A stretch of DNA of 64,000 nucleotides from Scilla litardierei (lineage: Eukaryota > Streptophyta > Magnoliopsida > Asparagales > Asparagaceae): positions 167,221,079 to 167,285,078 of the forward strand of contig CM061141.1 in the NCBI GenBank assembly GCA_030789695.1, read 5' to 3'. Within the stretch, counting starts at the first letter, position 1. Each line of letters starts with the position of its first letter. Position numbers and translations under genes: made by a program. This document shows, one piece after another, positions 11,274 to 23,370 of the stretch. The notes beneath the pieces were generated by a model. The model was not told the DNA's origin. It worked only from the letters and a program-made list of their open reading frames with translations, and ran no database searches.

Positions 11274-11850
11274 GATGTGACGCCTCAAGCTAAGCTTGGG
11301 AGGGTAAACCAACTGATCACATGTGTGAGCATGATAGTAGAGTGGAGACAGTGCATAACGTGGAGATTTAATAATACCTAAACTTTACGAAATGCTTTAG
11401 TTTTTTGGAGACTTTTCATGAATCGAAATGAATAACTGATTGGCATGACTTTTTCTATTCTCTATTGCATGTCATGTGATTTCTATTTGCTCCTTGTGTA
11501 TCTGTGATTGAAAAGGGCATTGCCAACTTCTTTATACTAGCTTCTAGGGATTGCATGAGATTGATATGAATTGATGGTGTTATTTCAGTAGATCCCTATC
11601 TTTTGTCTGTATTGCATGCTAATCATATGATTTGTAAAACTAGAAATTGCCAGTAGCATGTATGTTTATTATTCAGAGCATCTGATTTACTATTTAGGCC
11701 TGAGATCTGACTGAACATCCTTAGCATCCTCCTCTCACTTATATTCTCTTCTCCGTTTATTTTTATTTCCTATTTCCTTTTTGTTTTCCTCCCTGTGTAC
11801 CGATTATTCGTCTTCCTCGAGGACGAGTAAGAGGTAAGCTTGGGGGATTT
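11274..11850 (+). mobile_element. 3' end of an Athila-like element (E), with polypurine tract
   Basis: Non-coding stretch ending in the polypurine tract AAGCTTGGGGGATTT (11836-11850) directly before an LTR start TGATGTGACC. The preceding cgtcctcgaggacgagtaag resembles the same position in the Athila-like array further right. Everything upstream (gag, pol, 5' LTR) is missing; solo LTR F lies in its place. Confidence 0.65.
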
Positions 11851-12730
11851 TGATGTGACCATATTTTCCACTATTTTCATATCATCATTTCATTGCATTC
11901 CATATCATTTTCGCATCCAAATCCCACATTTTACTACGATATCGCGTTTCTGACGTTATATTCGAGTTTCGTAGTGTTTTATGAGTTTTCAGGGATTTTG
12001 GAGCAATTTGGGACCCCACTTGGGTATGGACACATCCGACATGCACGTGAGCTCATTGGTTGAGCCCTGTAGGAGTTCGCCACTTTTTTGGAGCCATCGG
12101 AGGAGAAGAGAGAGAGCAGAGGAGAGAGAGGAGCCTTCAGCAGCTCCTAGAGATGTTTTCCAGACTGTTCGGTCGAGCAGTTCAGATGCTCGGACCGAGT
12201 ATCTTCAAATGGCAGATACACGGATTGCTCGGACCGAGCAGTTCATCTGCTCGGTCGAGCAGCATCAAATTTCGAAGATGAAGCAATTCCAGCGCACGGC
12301 CCGTGCAGATTTTTCAGTGACCAAGTCAGCTTCTGCTAGGATCGAGCTGAGCTGACCCGGCCTGTGCAGGCAGAGCGAGGATTTTGAAGATTTTGGATTT
12401 CCTGTCAAGCTTGGTCAAGCAGCAAAGCTACTCGGTCTGAGCAACTGAACGAGCAACGCACTGCTCGACCGAGCAGCCTACTCGGTCGGCAGTGCCAGTG
12501 CCATTTTTGGAAAGATCTGCTGAAGCCGTCACTTGTGCGATCTTGGGGACTGAATGCGGGGAGCTCGCACAGCGAAAGGGGAGATCCATTTTTAGAGTTT
12601 TTTGAATGGTTTTTGAAGCAGGAGTTTTAGGCGATTTTTGGAGAGTGAGTTCTTAGATTAATTTTTAATAGAGATTGTTGGATCTAAACGTTCGGATTGT
12701 GACTTTTGTTCTCGATTGCTCTTGTGCTTG
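11851..12730 (+). repeat. LTR of element E, left part
   Basis: Starts TGATGTGACC right after the polypurine tract. It contains many ctcggtcgag/ctcggaccgag palindromes between about 12165 and 12480. It is cut at 12730 by insertion of element D and continues at 61329. The last five bases (GCTTG, 12726-12730) are the target duplication of D. Confidence 0.75.
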
Positions 12731-13636
12731 TGTAATGACCCGTTTCCCGGGTCCGTTACTTTTTGATATTTGCGCAGGTCCTACAGTTAACCAGTGAAAA
12801 CAAAATAGCCATGATGCAGAGATGTACAAAATACCCAAATAGTGTCCAATTATTACATTTCATACTGTACAAAATGTCCAACAAATGTACATGAAGGAAA
12901 GAAATACAACTGAAAATGACTGTGAAAGCTGCGGTCTCAGTGTCGAACTCTGGCGCTATTAACTCAAGAGCATCTACTTCAATATGTACGTCGTCTGCGG
13001 TGCCACAGAGATGTAACCTTAGGTAAGTCACAACCATTCTAGCAATAGAAACAAAGTAGTGCAAAAGTATGGAACATCCTATAGTAAACAAAAGATGGCC
13101 ATGCTGGTGCAAAAAGTAAGGTACGAACATGCATGTATATACGAGCAAAAGTAAAGTACTGGTAGTTGCACAGGTGAGGTAAGTAAGGTACATGTAATGC
13201 AGTAAAGGTGACTGTGTAAGTGTAAGAGTGATAACTGTGACGTGTCATATGGTAACAAAAATATTTACACCACATGCAATGGGACGACAGTTGTAAGATA
13301 GCCAGGTAGACGTAGTAACACTTAAGAAAAGATGAGCGTCGCTTGACTATCTAATAGTGTAGGCAGGCCTAATAACAAGAAGTCTAGTTTAACTCCCAAA
13401 TCAGCCAGGCAGTCAGGGCTTGAAGGCACAGGTCACTTCAAAGACCGCAGGAACAAATCCCTTGGTTGCCAACCCCCTTTCCATTCCTTTCTAGACACTG
13501 ATTCGGTCGTAATTTAAGACAGCTTGTTATTATACCGCCTTGCCACGTTCGAGTAGTCTCGACTTAGTCAGTAGAACAATGGTATTAAGTCAGCAATAGT
13601 GGCATAATAAACAAACAAGCTAGTGCATCAGCCTTA

Positions 13637-13895
13637 AATGCTGCAAGGGCCCAATAGTGTGCTCCGTAAATGTGCTCCGTAAATGCCCGAGGGCCCAATA
13701 GTGTGTTTCGTAATGTGCTCCGTAAATGCCCGAGGGCCCAATAGTGTGTTCCGTAATGTGCTCCGTAAATGCCCGAGGGCCCAATAGTGTTTTCCGTAAT
13801 GTGCTCTGTAAATGCCCGAGGCCCCATTAGTGTGTTTCGTAATGTGCTTCGTAAATGCCCGAGGGCCCAATAGTGTGTTCCGTAATGTGCTCCGT
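13637..13895. repeat. 43-bp minisatellite in D1
   Basis: Five full 43-bp units start at 13681, 13724, 13767, 13810 and 13853 (aaatgcccgagggcccaata at each start), preceded by a degenerate unit. The open frames seen across it on the minus strand are translations of the repeat and are not genes. Confidence 0.9.
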
Positions 13896-13905
13896 AAATG
13901 CCTGT

Positions 13906-14170
13906 GATGAGTACAATACAAACAACCATGAGTACAATACAGCAAAAACAGTAAACACATCACGGGCAACCATGAGGACAAACAACCATGAGGACAAACA
14001 ACCATGAGTACAAACACAGCAACCACGAGTACAAACACAGCAAACACAGCAACCATGAGTACAAACAACCATGAGTACAGTACAGCAACCATGAGTACCA
14101 TGAGTACAAACAACCATCCGTAAATGCCCGTATGCGACAATACAAACAACCATAAGTACAATACAGCAAA
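13906..14170. repeat. Short-unit array (caaccatgagtacaa) in D1
   Basis: About a dozen copies of the 15-18 bp motif aacaaccatgagtacaa with variants. The corresponding place in D2 (58590-58625) has only one or two, so the array expanded or contracted after the two LTRs separated. Confidence 0.8.
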
Positions 14171-14252
14171 CGCAAATACATGATGAGTACTTGCGTACAG
14201 TAAAACACAGTAGAGGGTGGTTGATACTTGCGAGTATAGTGCAATAGACAGG

Positions 14253-16320
14253 TGATGCGTCTGGAACTAACTTTGAGACGATGTCGTGTACCGCAAGCGC
14301 ACGGTGTAGTGGCAAGCGGGTATCGAACACGGAGAAGCGGTGCTATACTACCTATCTACTCCAAGGTTGAGTTCGACTTGCGGGTTTATTGGTAGATGTG
14401 GATTGTGGAGTGTCGTGATGGTGATGGATGCGAAAGTCGTGTCACTCGATGTCGCAAATATGGGGTTCCACACAAAGAAAGAAAGAAAAGACTAGGGCTC
14501 GAGGACTCACCACTAGAATCGTCGGACGTCAATGCTTGGTTAATAATTCTACGTTGCGTTGGTCTAATTGGGGGATCGTAGCATCTAGAATGTAGAATTC
14601 ATGGTCCTAAGCACCATGAATATAACGTATCACATTAGCCCGTAGGTGCACACAATACATGCATTAAGGATCTACAATATTCTTACCACTCTCGTGTTTC
14701 GAATGCTCTCAACTCATACCACTCTCGTGGGTTAGAGCTTCGAGGTATTTTGGTGGCTCTTATTGACGCAATGGCGGTAGCCGTCAATTAGTTATATAGT
14801 TCGTCGGTAGATCCCCTAAAGGCACGAGCCAGGCATGGTCACGTGCCTCGGTTGAATCCACTAACTTCCCAATTAAATCCATAGGATATTCCTTAAGCTA
14901 ATCGATTCCACCGACCGTGGGCACGATCTCAGTACGAATTCTCCTAGGGATTTTAATAGATCAACCAAAATACAACCCCATTTATAAACAACGCAACATA
15001 AAAATCCCAACTTTACGTCTAAATCCTAAGTTCCAAGGGCTAATCCCTTAGCCCTAGAAAAGACTACTCAAGCATAGCAATATCAATAGATAATATAACG
15101 CACAAAGAATTCATTGCATGCATCAGAATGGATAAACAATAATAAATCACAAAGAAATAATAAAAGAATTAAAAGGGGCAAAAATACTTATCTTGATACA
15201 AAGGAGGGGCTTAGGGCATAACCAAACTCCCCAAAAGATCGTCTCCACAAAAGTCTAAGAAAGATCTAAAAATTCTCTTTAGAAAAGTATACAAAAATCT
15301 CCCCCAAAAACTCTCTAAAACTATCCCTAAAACTCCCTACAGAAGTCCCCAGGCTCCCCCCTTGGCGGCTTAGCAGAATCACCCAAAACCCCTCGAAAAT
15401 GTCCCCAAAAATGCGGTCGCAATGGGCCCACAGCGACTCGGTCCGAGCACAGAGCTGCTCGGTCGAGTCGTTAGGCAGCTCGGTCGAGTCGTTCGGTTGC
15501 ACGGTCGAGTTGTACAGGGAATCAAAAATCTTCCAAAATCCTCGCTCTACCAAACCGGTCCAAGTACGCATCTGCTCGGTCGAGTAGAAGGTTGCTCAGA
15601 CCGAGCAGGAGGTTGCTCGGTCCAGTCGAAGGTTGCTCAGCTTATTGGGCACTAAAAACGCACTTCAGCCTCATTTGCACATGACTCGGGCCGAGTAGGA
15701 GGTTGCTCGGGCCGAGTAGGAGGTTGCTCGGTCGAGTCGGACACCAAAAACAGCATTCTGACTGAGTAATGCACGACTCGGGCCGAGTAGAGTGATACTC
15801 GACCTAGTAGGCTGCTGAAAACAATTTCAGCACTGCACCATCAACTTGCAGAAATTCCCCAGGGCTCATCCGACCTCCGATTTGCACGTTCTTGGTGGCG
15901 TTGGAACCATCTTGAAGTCTATTACAAGGGAGAAATATCAGGAAAATAGTGAAAAATCCCAGGTGATAGCGTATTTAGAAATAGTGCACGGTTATCCTGT
16001 TTTCAGCACTTCGGGTCGCTCGATTTCTTCGCCGCATCATAGTTCGATCGAGCGACCTTCTCTCTTGCCTCTTCCTTGCTCCAGTATTCTTCATTGGCAC
16101 CTCAAACATGTCATCATGAGTCTCATTGGTGCTCTCACGTCGCCGACCGTCTTATTGGCTCCAAATTGCTCCAATATCGCTCCAAATCTCTGAAATGGAA
16201 TAAATGCTCCGAAAGTCATATTGTTCCAAATAATAGCATAAAAGCGTATGAAATATGTAAATGAGTAATCATTTTGACGTGTAATCATATAAATAAAATG
16301 TGAAATATAAGGACACATCA
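14253..16320 (-). repeat. LTR A, outer 3' LTR of the Athila-like array
   Basis: 2068 bp. The right boundary is set by the adjacent polypurine tract and the left by target duplication ACAGG. It contains many ctcggtcgag/ctcgggccgag motifs at about 15436-15800. Closely similar to LTR B and LTR C along its length. Confidence 0.9.
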
Positions 16321-16335
16321 AAATCCCCCAAGCTT
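16321..16335 (-). promoter_or_regulatory. Polypurine tract, internal unit 1
   Basis: Minus strand AAGCTTGGGGGATTT directly abuts LTR A and is the expected primer for plus-strand DNA synthesis. The identical tract stands at the same place in internal unit 2. Confidence 0.8.
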
Positions 16336-17865
16336 ACCTCTTACTCGTCCTCGAGGAAGACTAGTAAGAAGCGAACACGGAAGATGGATACAATGGAGAT
16401 GTGAGGCGATGATGTGTAAATGGAGGCAAGGCGTTCAATCTTAAATTCAGAAAATATAAGAACCCAAGATGCAAGATCTCGTGAACACATGCCAATATGA
16501 AATTAGAACACATATACACCCCAAATAATTAAATCTCGCTCAAATAAAAATAACATGGATTTCAATAAATGTCATGAACTTGATAAGTGATAAAATGTGA
16601 GTAGAGTTATATCATATCATAGTTTATCATGCAATATACTAAGTTCACAGAAATGAATCCAATGTCCACAACTCATTCTCTAAGCAGTATAATATGTCAT
16701 GATCAAACTTTTTCAAGCATGCGCGGTATTTTGTTCTACTTCATGGAATGAATTTAGCAAATCCAATCAAGTTAAGGCATCACCACACTACGACCATTTC
16801 AACACTCCTAGAACCCATCAACTTTGCCATGTCTTAATTCTATAAAGAAATGGAGATAAGGATATGGGATTTTGTAGTTTTATATTGTTTTTGGCTATAC
16901 GAAATTTCATATGCATTTTTCTTTCTTTGTATACACGAGATAACTCAATATATACAAGAAGTGGCCTATACATCCCAGACCAGACGGTCTTAGGGCATTT
17001 GGTTATGAAGAACCCCTAGGGCCTTTTATTCAAGATATTTGTTTGATTTTTGTATTTTTGGTATTTTGCGAACTCACGTGAACGCGATGGAATGCAAATC
17101 ATGATCAAAGATCATTTATTGGCTATTCATGAAAGAAAATGAAAAAGCATAGAATCTAGACATGGTTCGGTTTCAGGAATCCTAATCATCATTACTTTGG
17201 TTGTCGTGGGGTTATCCTATCTCTTTTGAATCACTAAACATCCATGAAGTAATAGAATTATCAAGCAAAACACGCAGAAGTCAAATAATTTTCAAATTTG
17301 ATTCATTCATTTTTATCTTAACTGTTTCGAGAATATGGTTGTGAAACTATGGATTCAACTATGAAAAATCATATTAACAAAGATTCACTAATCAAGGAAT
17401 TAAACTCTAATCTAACAGATATCAGAGTTCATTAAAAAATAAATCCACGATATTTCATAGAAAATAAAGCATATGAGACATAACTATAAGAGTGAACATG
17501 GTTCATATGGAAAATACGAACTGTGTTTCACGATGAAGCAAAGTGCGTGCACTATGCACTCCCCCAGCTTAAACATCACATTGTCCACAATGTGTGTATC
17601 ATATAAATAGCGGACAATGATAAGAAAGGGGGCCACTCAATAAAATGGTCTCTCTCCCCCAAGCTTAAACATCACATAAAAATTGGGGAGAGAGCGAAAT
17701 AAACGCCAAATATAATCGTGGGCATGCGTGATAAGTAGAGGGTTGGGTGCAAAAGATAAATGAGCCTTCATATGGGATGAATTTATTTAACTAGAAAAAA
17801 CATATAAAATCATATACGTTCCTCTCGCTGCCGAGAGGATTCGTGATTATTTAAATCATAAAATT
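16336..17865. other. Non-coding 3' half of internal unit 1
   Basis: No coding seen. Two further cccccaagctt/cccccagctt tracts followed by aaacatcacat at about 17560-17575 and 17655-17675 resemble the polypurine tract and LTR start. A perfect inverted repeat CACATTGT-CC-ACAATGTG lies at 17577-17594. The whole stretch is repeated nearly unchanged in internal unit 2. Confidence 0.6.
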
Positions 17866-19050
17866 CTACATTACTGGATTGGTACCACCTGTAGCAAAAG
17901 GCGGATCCAGAATCTTTGCCGGTGCAGGTAGCTGCTCTATCTGCACTTTCTGTGGCTCCACCAGGTGCGTATCTCCACGGGCTTCATCAGATTCCAGCAA
18001 TGCGGCTCCCAGCATCTCTCCAAGGACTCCACCTGTACCCTGCAAGAGACGAGCCGCATCAATCTGATGTGGATAATTTTTCCCCAAAATAAATGTATTC
18101 GAGATAGGGTCATCAACAATAGTATTCAAAATAAAAAATGGTTGACAACACTTCCCTGGAAATAAATCTCTACTCTGATGCACCACGTCGATTAACACCT
18201 CGTTGTTTTCCTCTGGTTCCTTTGGTAACTCTGGCATAATGTAGTTGGTCTCGTCAGGGTGCTCCTCATCATCGTCAAACTCGTCCCAGCAAACCTCCTG
18301 ATCATATTCAACAGCGTCCATGTGTGCTAACTCCTCGCCCTCCTCGTCGTATAGGTCCCATTGAACCTCTTGATCATATGTATGTGTATCCTGCAAAAGG
18401 TGCAATGAGTCATTGAAATCCAAATCATAATAAACATCATACACTGGAGGGAAACCAAATGTAAAGGTCGAGGAGGTGAAGAGATCTCCCTGAAGGGGGG
18501 CAGTAAGCTGTGGTGGGTGGTCCTCAGAGTCAGTGGAAGGACGAGGTGGTTGCAGAAGCTCTGAAGGAGGAGGGTGATGCTCGGGATCCTCATGAATGGA
18601 TGTGTCCTCGTCCCGACGCACGACCTCCTCGGCAAAAGTCTCTGGCTCCGCATGCAATATGTAAAATAAATATAGCTCGGCCTCCTCGTGATGCACTACT
18701 TCGGCCTCCTCCTCGGGTTCCTCTGGTATAGTAGGCAAAGTGAATTTCATCTTCTCATTTCTACGCCTATGTCTTCGTTTCAATCCTGGAACTCGAGGCA
18801 TTGTATGTTGTGGCTTGGCCCTCTCCATGGTAGGTGCAGGTGGCTCTATGGGCCCCTGTATCTCGGCCACAGTATAAAAGTGTGTCTTGTGCCCCTCAAC
18901 TAGAGCGCAAACTCCATCATCAATTGTACATGTGGAAGAGATACGATGAGTAATAAAATTTTGAAATCCAAGCTCAATAGGGTCACCTGCCGTTATTGTT
19001 AATGGACCGGTGCAACGAAATGCGTCCACGATGCCTCTCAATAGGTCCAT
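17866..19050 (-). CDS. Acidic ORF of the Athila-like element, function unknown
   Basis: Open minus-strand frame of 394 codons with no domain I recognise. A basic stretch (KRRHRRRNEK, about residues 90-100) follows an N-terminal globular-looking part. A long Glu/Asp/Pro-rich middle comes next, including two DQEV-W/C-W-D repeats around residues 225-260. A more hydrophobic end (FFILNTIVDDPISN) precedes the C-terminus. It lies 27 bases after the gag-like ORF. In the other internal copy it is broken by indels and by the CACTA insertion. It could be a degenerate gag C-terminus fused to remnants of pol, or a lineage-specific extra ORF. Confidence 0.6.
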   Translation of the reverse strand: MDLLRGIVDAFRCTGPLTITAGDPIELGFQNFITHRISSTCTIDDGVCALVEGHKTHFYTVAEIQGPIEPPAPTMERAKPQHTMPRVPGLKRRHRRRNEKMKFTLPTIPEEPEEEAEVVHHEEAELYLFYILHAEPETFAEEVVRRDEDTSIHEDPEHHPPPSELLQPPRPSTDSEDHPPQLTAPLQGDLFTSSTFTFGFPPVYDVYYDLDFNDSLHLLQDTHTYDQEVQWDLYDEEGEELAHMDAVEYDQEVCWDEFDDDEEHPDETNYIMPELPKEPEENNEVLIDVVHQSRDLFPGKCCQPFFILNTIVDDPISNTFILGKNYPHQIDAARLLQGTGGVLGEMLGAALLESDEARGDTHLVEPQKVQIEQLPAPAKILDPPFATGGTNPVM

Positions 19051-19077
19051 ATATGTGTCCTCCTCTGGGAGCTCAGA

Positions 19078-19533
19078 TTACTCTATATGTGGAGTGTTAA
19101 TCGTGTAAAGGTGGATGTGATCACCTTCAAGTGAAGCATACACTCCATCTATGAATGTATCTGCATCAGAGACATTAGCCATAATAAAATCGATGAGTGC
19201 TTGGTCGGATGGTTTACTTACCGTAACGGTTAGTGAACCGGTAGATTGAGCATCATCAATCATTTGCTCCAAGGTTGCTGCCAACTGAAGATCACTGAAC
19301 TTCCTCACTTGCATCCTCTTCATAAACTCACGTAAGGGTCCCTTTAGTCTTCCAGCAAAAATATCAAATAGCCTGGAACCATCCCACTCATGGTCTGACT
19401 CCGTATGGAACATCCCTAACATTCTTTCGAACTTGCGCAATGCCTCTCTAAAGGACTCTCCATCAGCCTGATAGAATGTAGCGAGGTATATATAGGACCG
19501 TATAGAACCCGATCGCGTCTTTGAAAGTACCAT
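19078..19533 (-). CDS. Gag-like ORF of the Athila-like element
   Basis: 151-codon minus-strand frame. The segment TFYQADGESFREALRKFERML followed by a short helix-rich stretch and ATLEQMIDDA resembles the plant gypsy gag (retrotrans_gag) core, where a Q-x-DGESF-x-EAW-x-RF motif is common. It is much shorter than a normal Athila gag (several hundred residues), with no zinc knuckle. The copy at 51254-51709 is the same length with only a few substitutions, so the frame has survived in both units. A role in capsid assembly is inferred from the motif only. Confidence 0.6.
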   Translation of the reverse strand: MVLSKTRSGSIRSYIYLATFYQADGESFREALRKFERMLGMFHTESDHEWDGSRLFDIFAGRLKGPLREFMKRMQVRKFSDLQLAATLEQMIDDAQSTGSLTVTVSKPSDQALIDFIMANVSDADTFIDGVYASLEGDHIHLYTINTPHIE

Positions 19534-19736
19534 CGCTGCATCAACTGTACCTGATCAAGAAAAAATAGACAACCTGGAAAAGACGTTAGTAGTACAAAGA
19601 GAGATAAAGATAATAGTAATAGTAGGTGGTGTGGAAAAAATCTCTCTATTTTATTTATAAAAAAATTGTTTTTTTTGTTTTTTTAACGTAAGTTAATCAA
19701 CCTAATTGTGGTAAATAGAAAATATGGCGGAACGCC

Positions 19737-19754
19737 TCCCCGGCAACGGCGCCA
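19737..19754 (-). promoter_or_regulatory. Primer-binding site, internal unit 1
   Basis: Minus strand TGGCGCCGTTGCCGGGGA, the primer-binding site typical of Athila elements, a few bases from LTR B. The spacing to the LTR border (6 bases) is slightly long. Confidence 0.85.
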
Positions 19755-19760
19755 TAAACT

Positions 19761-21822
19761 TAACGCGTCCGGAACTAACTCCGAGATGATGTCGTTTACC
19801 GCAAGCGCACGGTATAGTGGCAAGCGGGTATCGAACACGGAGAAGCGGTGCTATACTACCTATCTACTCCTAAGTTGAGTTAGACTTGCGGGTTTATTGG
19901 TGGATGTGGATTGTGGAGTGTCGTGATGGTGATGGATGCGAAATTCGTGTCACTCGATGTCGCAAATATGGGGTTCCACACAAAGAAAGAAAGAAAAGAC
20001 TAGGGCTCAAGGACTCACCACTAGAATCGTCGGACGTCAATGCTTGGTTAAGAATTCTACGTTGCGTTGGTCTAATTGGGGGATCGTCGCATCTAGAATG
20101 TAGAATTCATGGTTCTAAGCACCATGAATCTAACGTATCACATTAGCCCGTAGGTGCACACAATACGTGCATTAAGGATCTACAATATTCTTACCACTCT
20201 TGTGTTTCGAATGCTCTCAACTCATACCACTCTCGTGGGTTAGAGCTTCGAGGTATTTTGGTGGCTCTTATTGACGCAATGGCGGTAGCCGTCAATTAGT
20301 TATATAGTTCGTCGGTTGATCCCCTCAAGGCACGAGCCGGGCATGGTCACGTGCCTCGGTTGAATCCACTAACTCCCTAATTAAATCCGTATGATATTCC
20401 TTAAGCTAATCGATTCCACCGACCTTGGGCACGATCTCAGTACTAATTCTCCTAGGGATTTTAATAGATCAACCAAAATACAACCCCATTTATAACCAAC
20501 GCACCATAAAAATCTCAACTTTGCGTCTAAATTCTAAGTTCCATGGGCTAATCCCATGGGCTATTCCCTTAGCCCTAGAAAAGACTACTCAAGCATAGCA
20601 ATATCAATAGATAATATAACGCACAAAGAATTCAATGCATGCATCAAGAATGAATAAACAATAATAAAACACAAAGAAATAATAAAATAATTAAAAGGGG
20701 CAAAAATACTTATCTTGATACAAAGGAGGGGCCTAGGACATAGCCAAACTCCCCAAAAGATCGTCTTCACAAAAGTCTAAAAAATAACTAAAAATTCTCT
20801 TTAGAAAAGTATACAAAAATCTCCCCCAAAAACTCTCTAAAACTATCCCTAAAACTCACTACAGAAGTCCCCAGGCTCCCCCCTTGGTGGCTCAGTAGAA
20901 TCACCCAAAAACCCAATGAAAACGTCCCTAAAAATCCGATCGCAATGGGCCTACAACGACTCGGTCCGAGCACAGAGCTGCTCGGTCGAGTCGTTAGGCA
21001 GCTCGGTCGAGTCGGTCGGTTGCACGGTCGAGTTGTACAGGGAATCAAAAATCTTCCAAAATCTTCGCTCTGCCAACCTGAGCCAAGTACGCATCTGCTC
21101 AGTCGAGTAGAAGGTTGCTCAGATCGAGCAGGAGGTTGATCGGTCGTGTCGAAGGTTGCTCGGCTGATTGGGGACTAAAAACGCACTTCAGCCTCATTTG
21201 CACATGACTCGGGCCGAGTAGGAGGTTGCTCAGTCGAGTCGGACACCAAAAACAGCATTCTGACCGAGTAGTGCACGACTCGGGCCGAGTAGAGTGCTAC
21301 TCGACCGAGTAGGCTGCTGAGAACAATTTCAGCACTGCACCATCAACTTGCAGAAATTCCCCAACGCTCATCCGACCTCTGATTTGCACGGTCTTGGTGG
21401 CGTTGGAACCGTCTTGAAGTCTACTACCTAGAACAAATATTAGAAAAATATTGAAAAATCCCAGGTGATAGAGGATTTAGAAATAGTGCACGGCTGTCCT
21501 GTTTTCAGCACTTCGGGTCGCTCGATTCCTTCGCCGCATCATAGTTCGATCGAGCGACCTTCTCTCTTGCCTCTTTATTACTCCAGTATTCTTCTTTGGC
21601 ACCTCAAACATGTCATCATGAGTCTCATTGGTGCTCTCACGTCGCCGACCGTCTTATTGGCTCCAAATTGCTCCAATATCGCTCCAAATCCCTAAAATGG
21701 AATAAACGCTCCGAAAGTCATATTGTTCCAAATAATAGCGTAAAAGCGTATGAAATATGTAAATGAGTATTCATTTTGACTTGTAATCATATATATATAA
21801 TGTGAAATATAAGGACACATCA
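19761..21822 (-). repeat. LTR B, middle LTR of the Athila-like array
   Basis: 2062 bp between a primer-binding site on its left and a polypurine tract on its right, so it serves both internal units. Its left part shares variants with LTR C (for example ggtggatgtgg, ggttaagaattct, taacgcgtc). Its right part shares several with LTR A (gatttgcacg, ttggtggcgttggaacc). Confidence 0.9.
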
Positions 21823-21837
21823 AAATCCCCCAAGCTT
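21823..21837 (-). promoter_or_regulatory. Polypurine tract, internal unit 2
   Basis: Same AAGCTTGGGGGATTT tract on the minus strand, abutting LTR B. Confidence 0.8.
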
Positions 21838-23370
21838 ACCTCTTACTCGTCCTCGAGGAAGACTAGTAAGAAGCGAACACGGGAGATGGATACAATGAAG
21901 ATGTGAGGCGGTGATGTGTAAATGGAGGCAAGGGGTTCAATCTTAAATTCAGAAAATATAAGAACACAAGATGCAAGATCTCGTGAACACACGCCAATAT
22001 GAAATTAGAACACATATACACCCCAAATTATTAAATCTCGCTCAAATTAAAATAACATGGATTTCAATAAATGTCATGAACTTGATAAGTGATAAAATGA
22101 GAGTAGAGTTATATCATATCATAGTTTATCATGCAATATACTAAGTTCACAGAAATGAATCCAATGTCCACAACTCATTCTCTAAGCAGTATAAAATGTC
22201 ATGATCAAACTTTTTCAAGCATGTGCGGTATTTTGTTATACTTCATGGAATGAATTTAGCAAATCCAATCAAGGTAAGGCATCACCACACTACGACCATT
22301 TCAAGACTCCTAGAACCCATCAACTTTGCCATGTCTTAATTCTATAAAGAAATGGAGATAAGGATAGATTTTGTAGTTTTATATTGTTTTTGGCTATATG
22401 AAATTTCATATGCATTTTTCTTTCTTTGTATACACGAGATAACTCAATATAAACAAGAAGCGGCCTATACATCCCAGACCAGACGGTCTTAGGGCATTAG
22501 GTTACGAAGAACCCCTAGGGCCTTTTATTCAAGATATTTTTTTGATTTTTGTATTTTTGGGATTTTTTGTAAACTCACGTGAATGCTATGGAATGCAAAG
22601 CATGATCAAAGATCATTTATTGGCTATTCATGAAAGAAAATGAAAAAGCATAGAATCTAGACATGGTTCGGTTTCAGGAATCCTAATCATCATTACTTTG
22701 GTTGTCGTGGGGTTATCCTATCTCTTTTGAATCTCTAAACATCCAGAAGTAATAAAATTATTATAAGGCAAAACACGCAGAAGTCAAATAATTTTCAAAT
22801 TTGACTCATTCATTTTTAACTTAACTGTTTCGAGAATATGGTTGTGAAACTATGGATTCAACTATGAAAAATCCTTTTAACGAAGATTCACTAATCAAGG
22901 AATTAAACTCTAATCTAACAGATATCAGAGTTCAATAAAAAAACAAATCCACGATATTTCATAGAAAATAAAGCATATGAGACATCACTATAAGAGTGAA
23001 CATGGTTCATATGGAAAATACGAACTGTGTTTCACGATGAAGCAAAGTGCGTGCACTATGCACTCCCCCAGCTTAAACATCACATTGTCCACAATGTGTG
23101 TATGATATAAATAGCGGACAATGATAAGAAAGGGGGGCCACTCAATAAATTGGTCTCTCTCCCCCAAGCTTAAACAGCACATAAAAATTGGAGAGAGAAC
23201 GAAATAAACGCCAAATATAATGGTGGGCATGCGTGATAAGTAGAGGGTTGGGTGCAAAAGATAAATGAGCCGTCATATTGGATGAATTTATTTAACTAGA
23301 AAAAACATATAAAATCATATACGGTCCTCTCGCTGCCGAGAGGATTCCTGATTATTTAAAGCATAAAATT
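21838..23370. other. Non-coding 3' half of internal unit 2
   Basis: Near-identical to 16336-17865, including the extra polypurine-like tracts and the inverted repeat (23081-23098). No gene seen. Confidence 0.6.

Larger units (their letters stand above)
12731..14252 (-). repeat. D1, 3' LTR of element D, left part
   Basis: Collinear with D2 from 57436 on, with matching sequence up to gtgcaatagacagg. It is cut at 14252/14253 by the Athila-like array. The last five bases, acagg, are that array's target duplication. Confidence 0.85.

Noticed and set aside
13585..14330. Minus-strand frames with repeated GHLRST.. and CTHGCL.. peptides
   Set aside because: Translations of the minisatellite arrays in the D1 LTR; no independent sign of coding.
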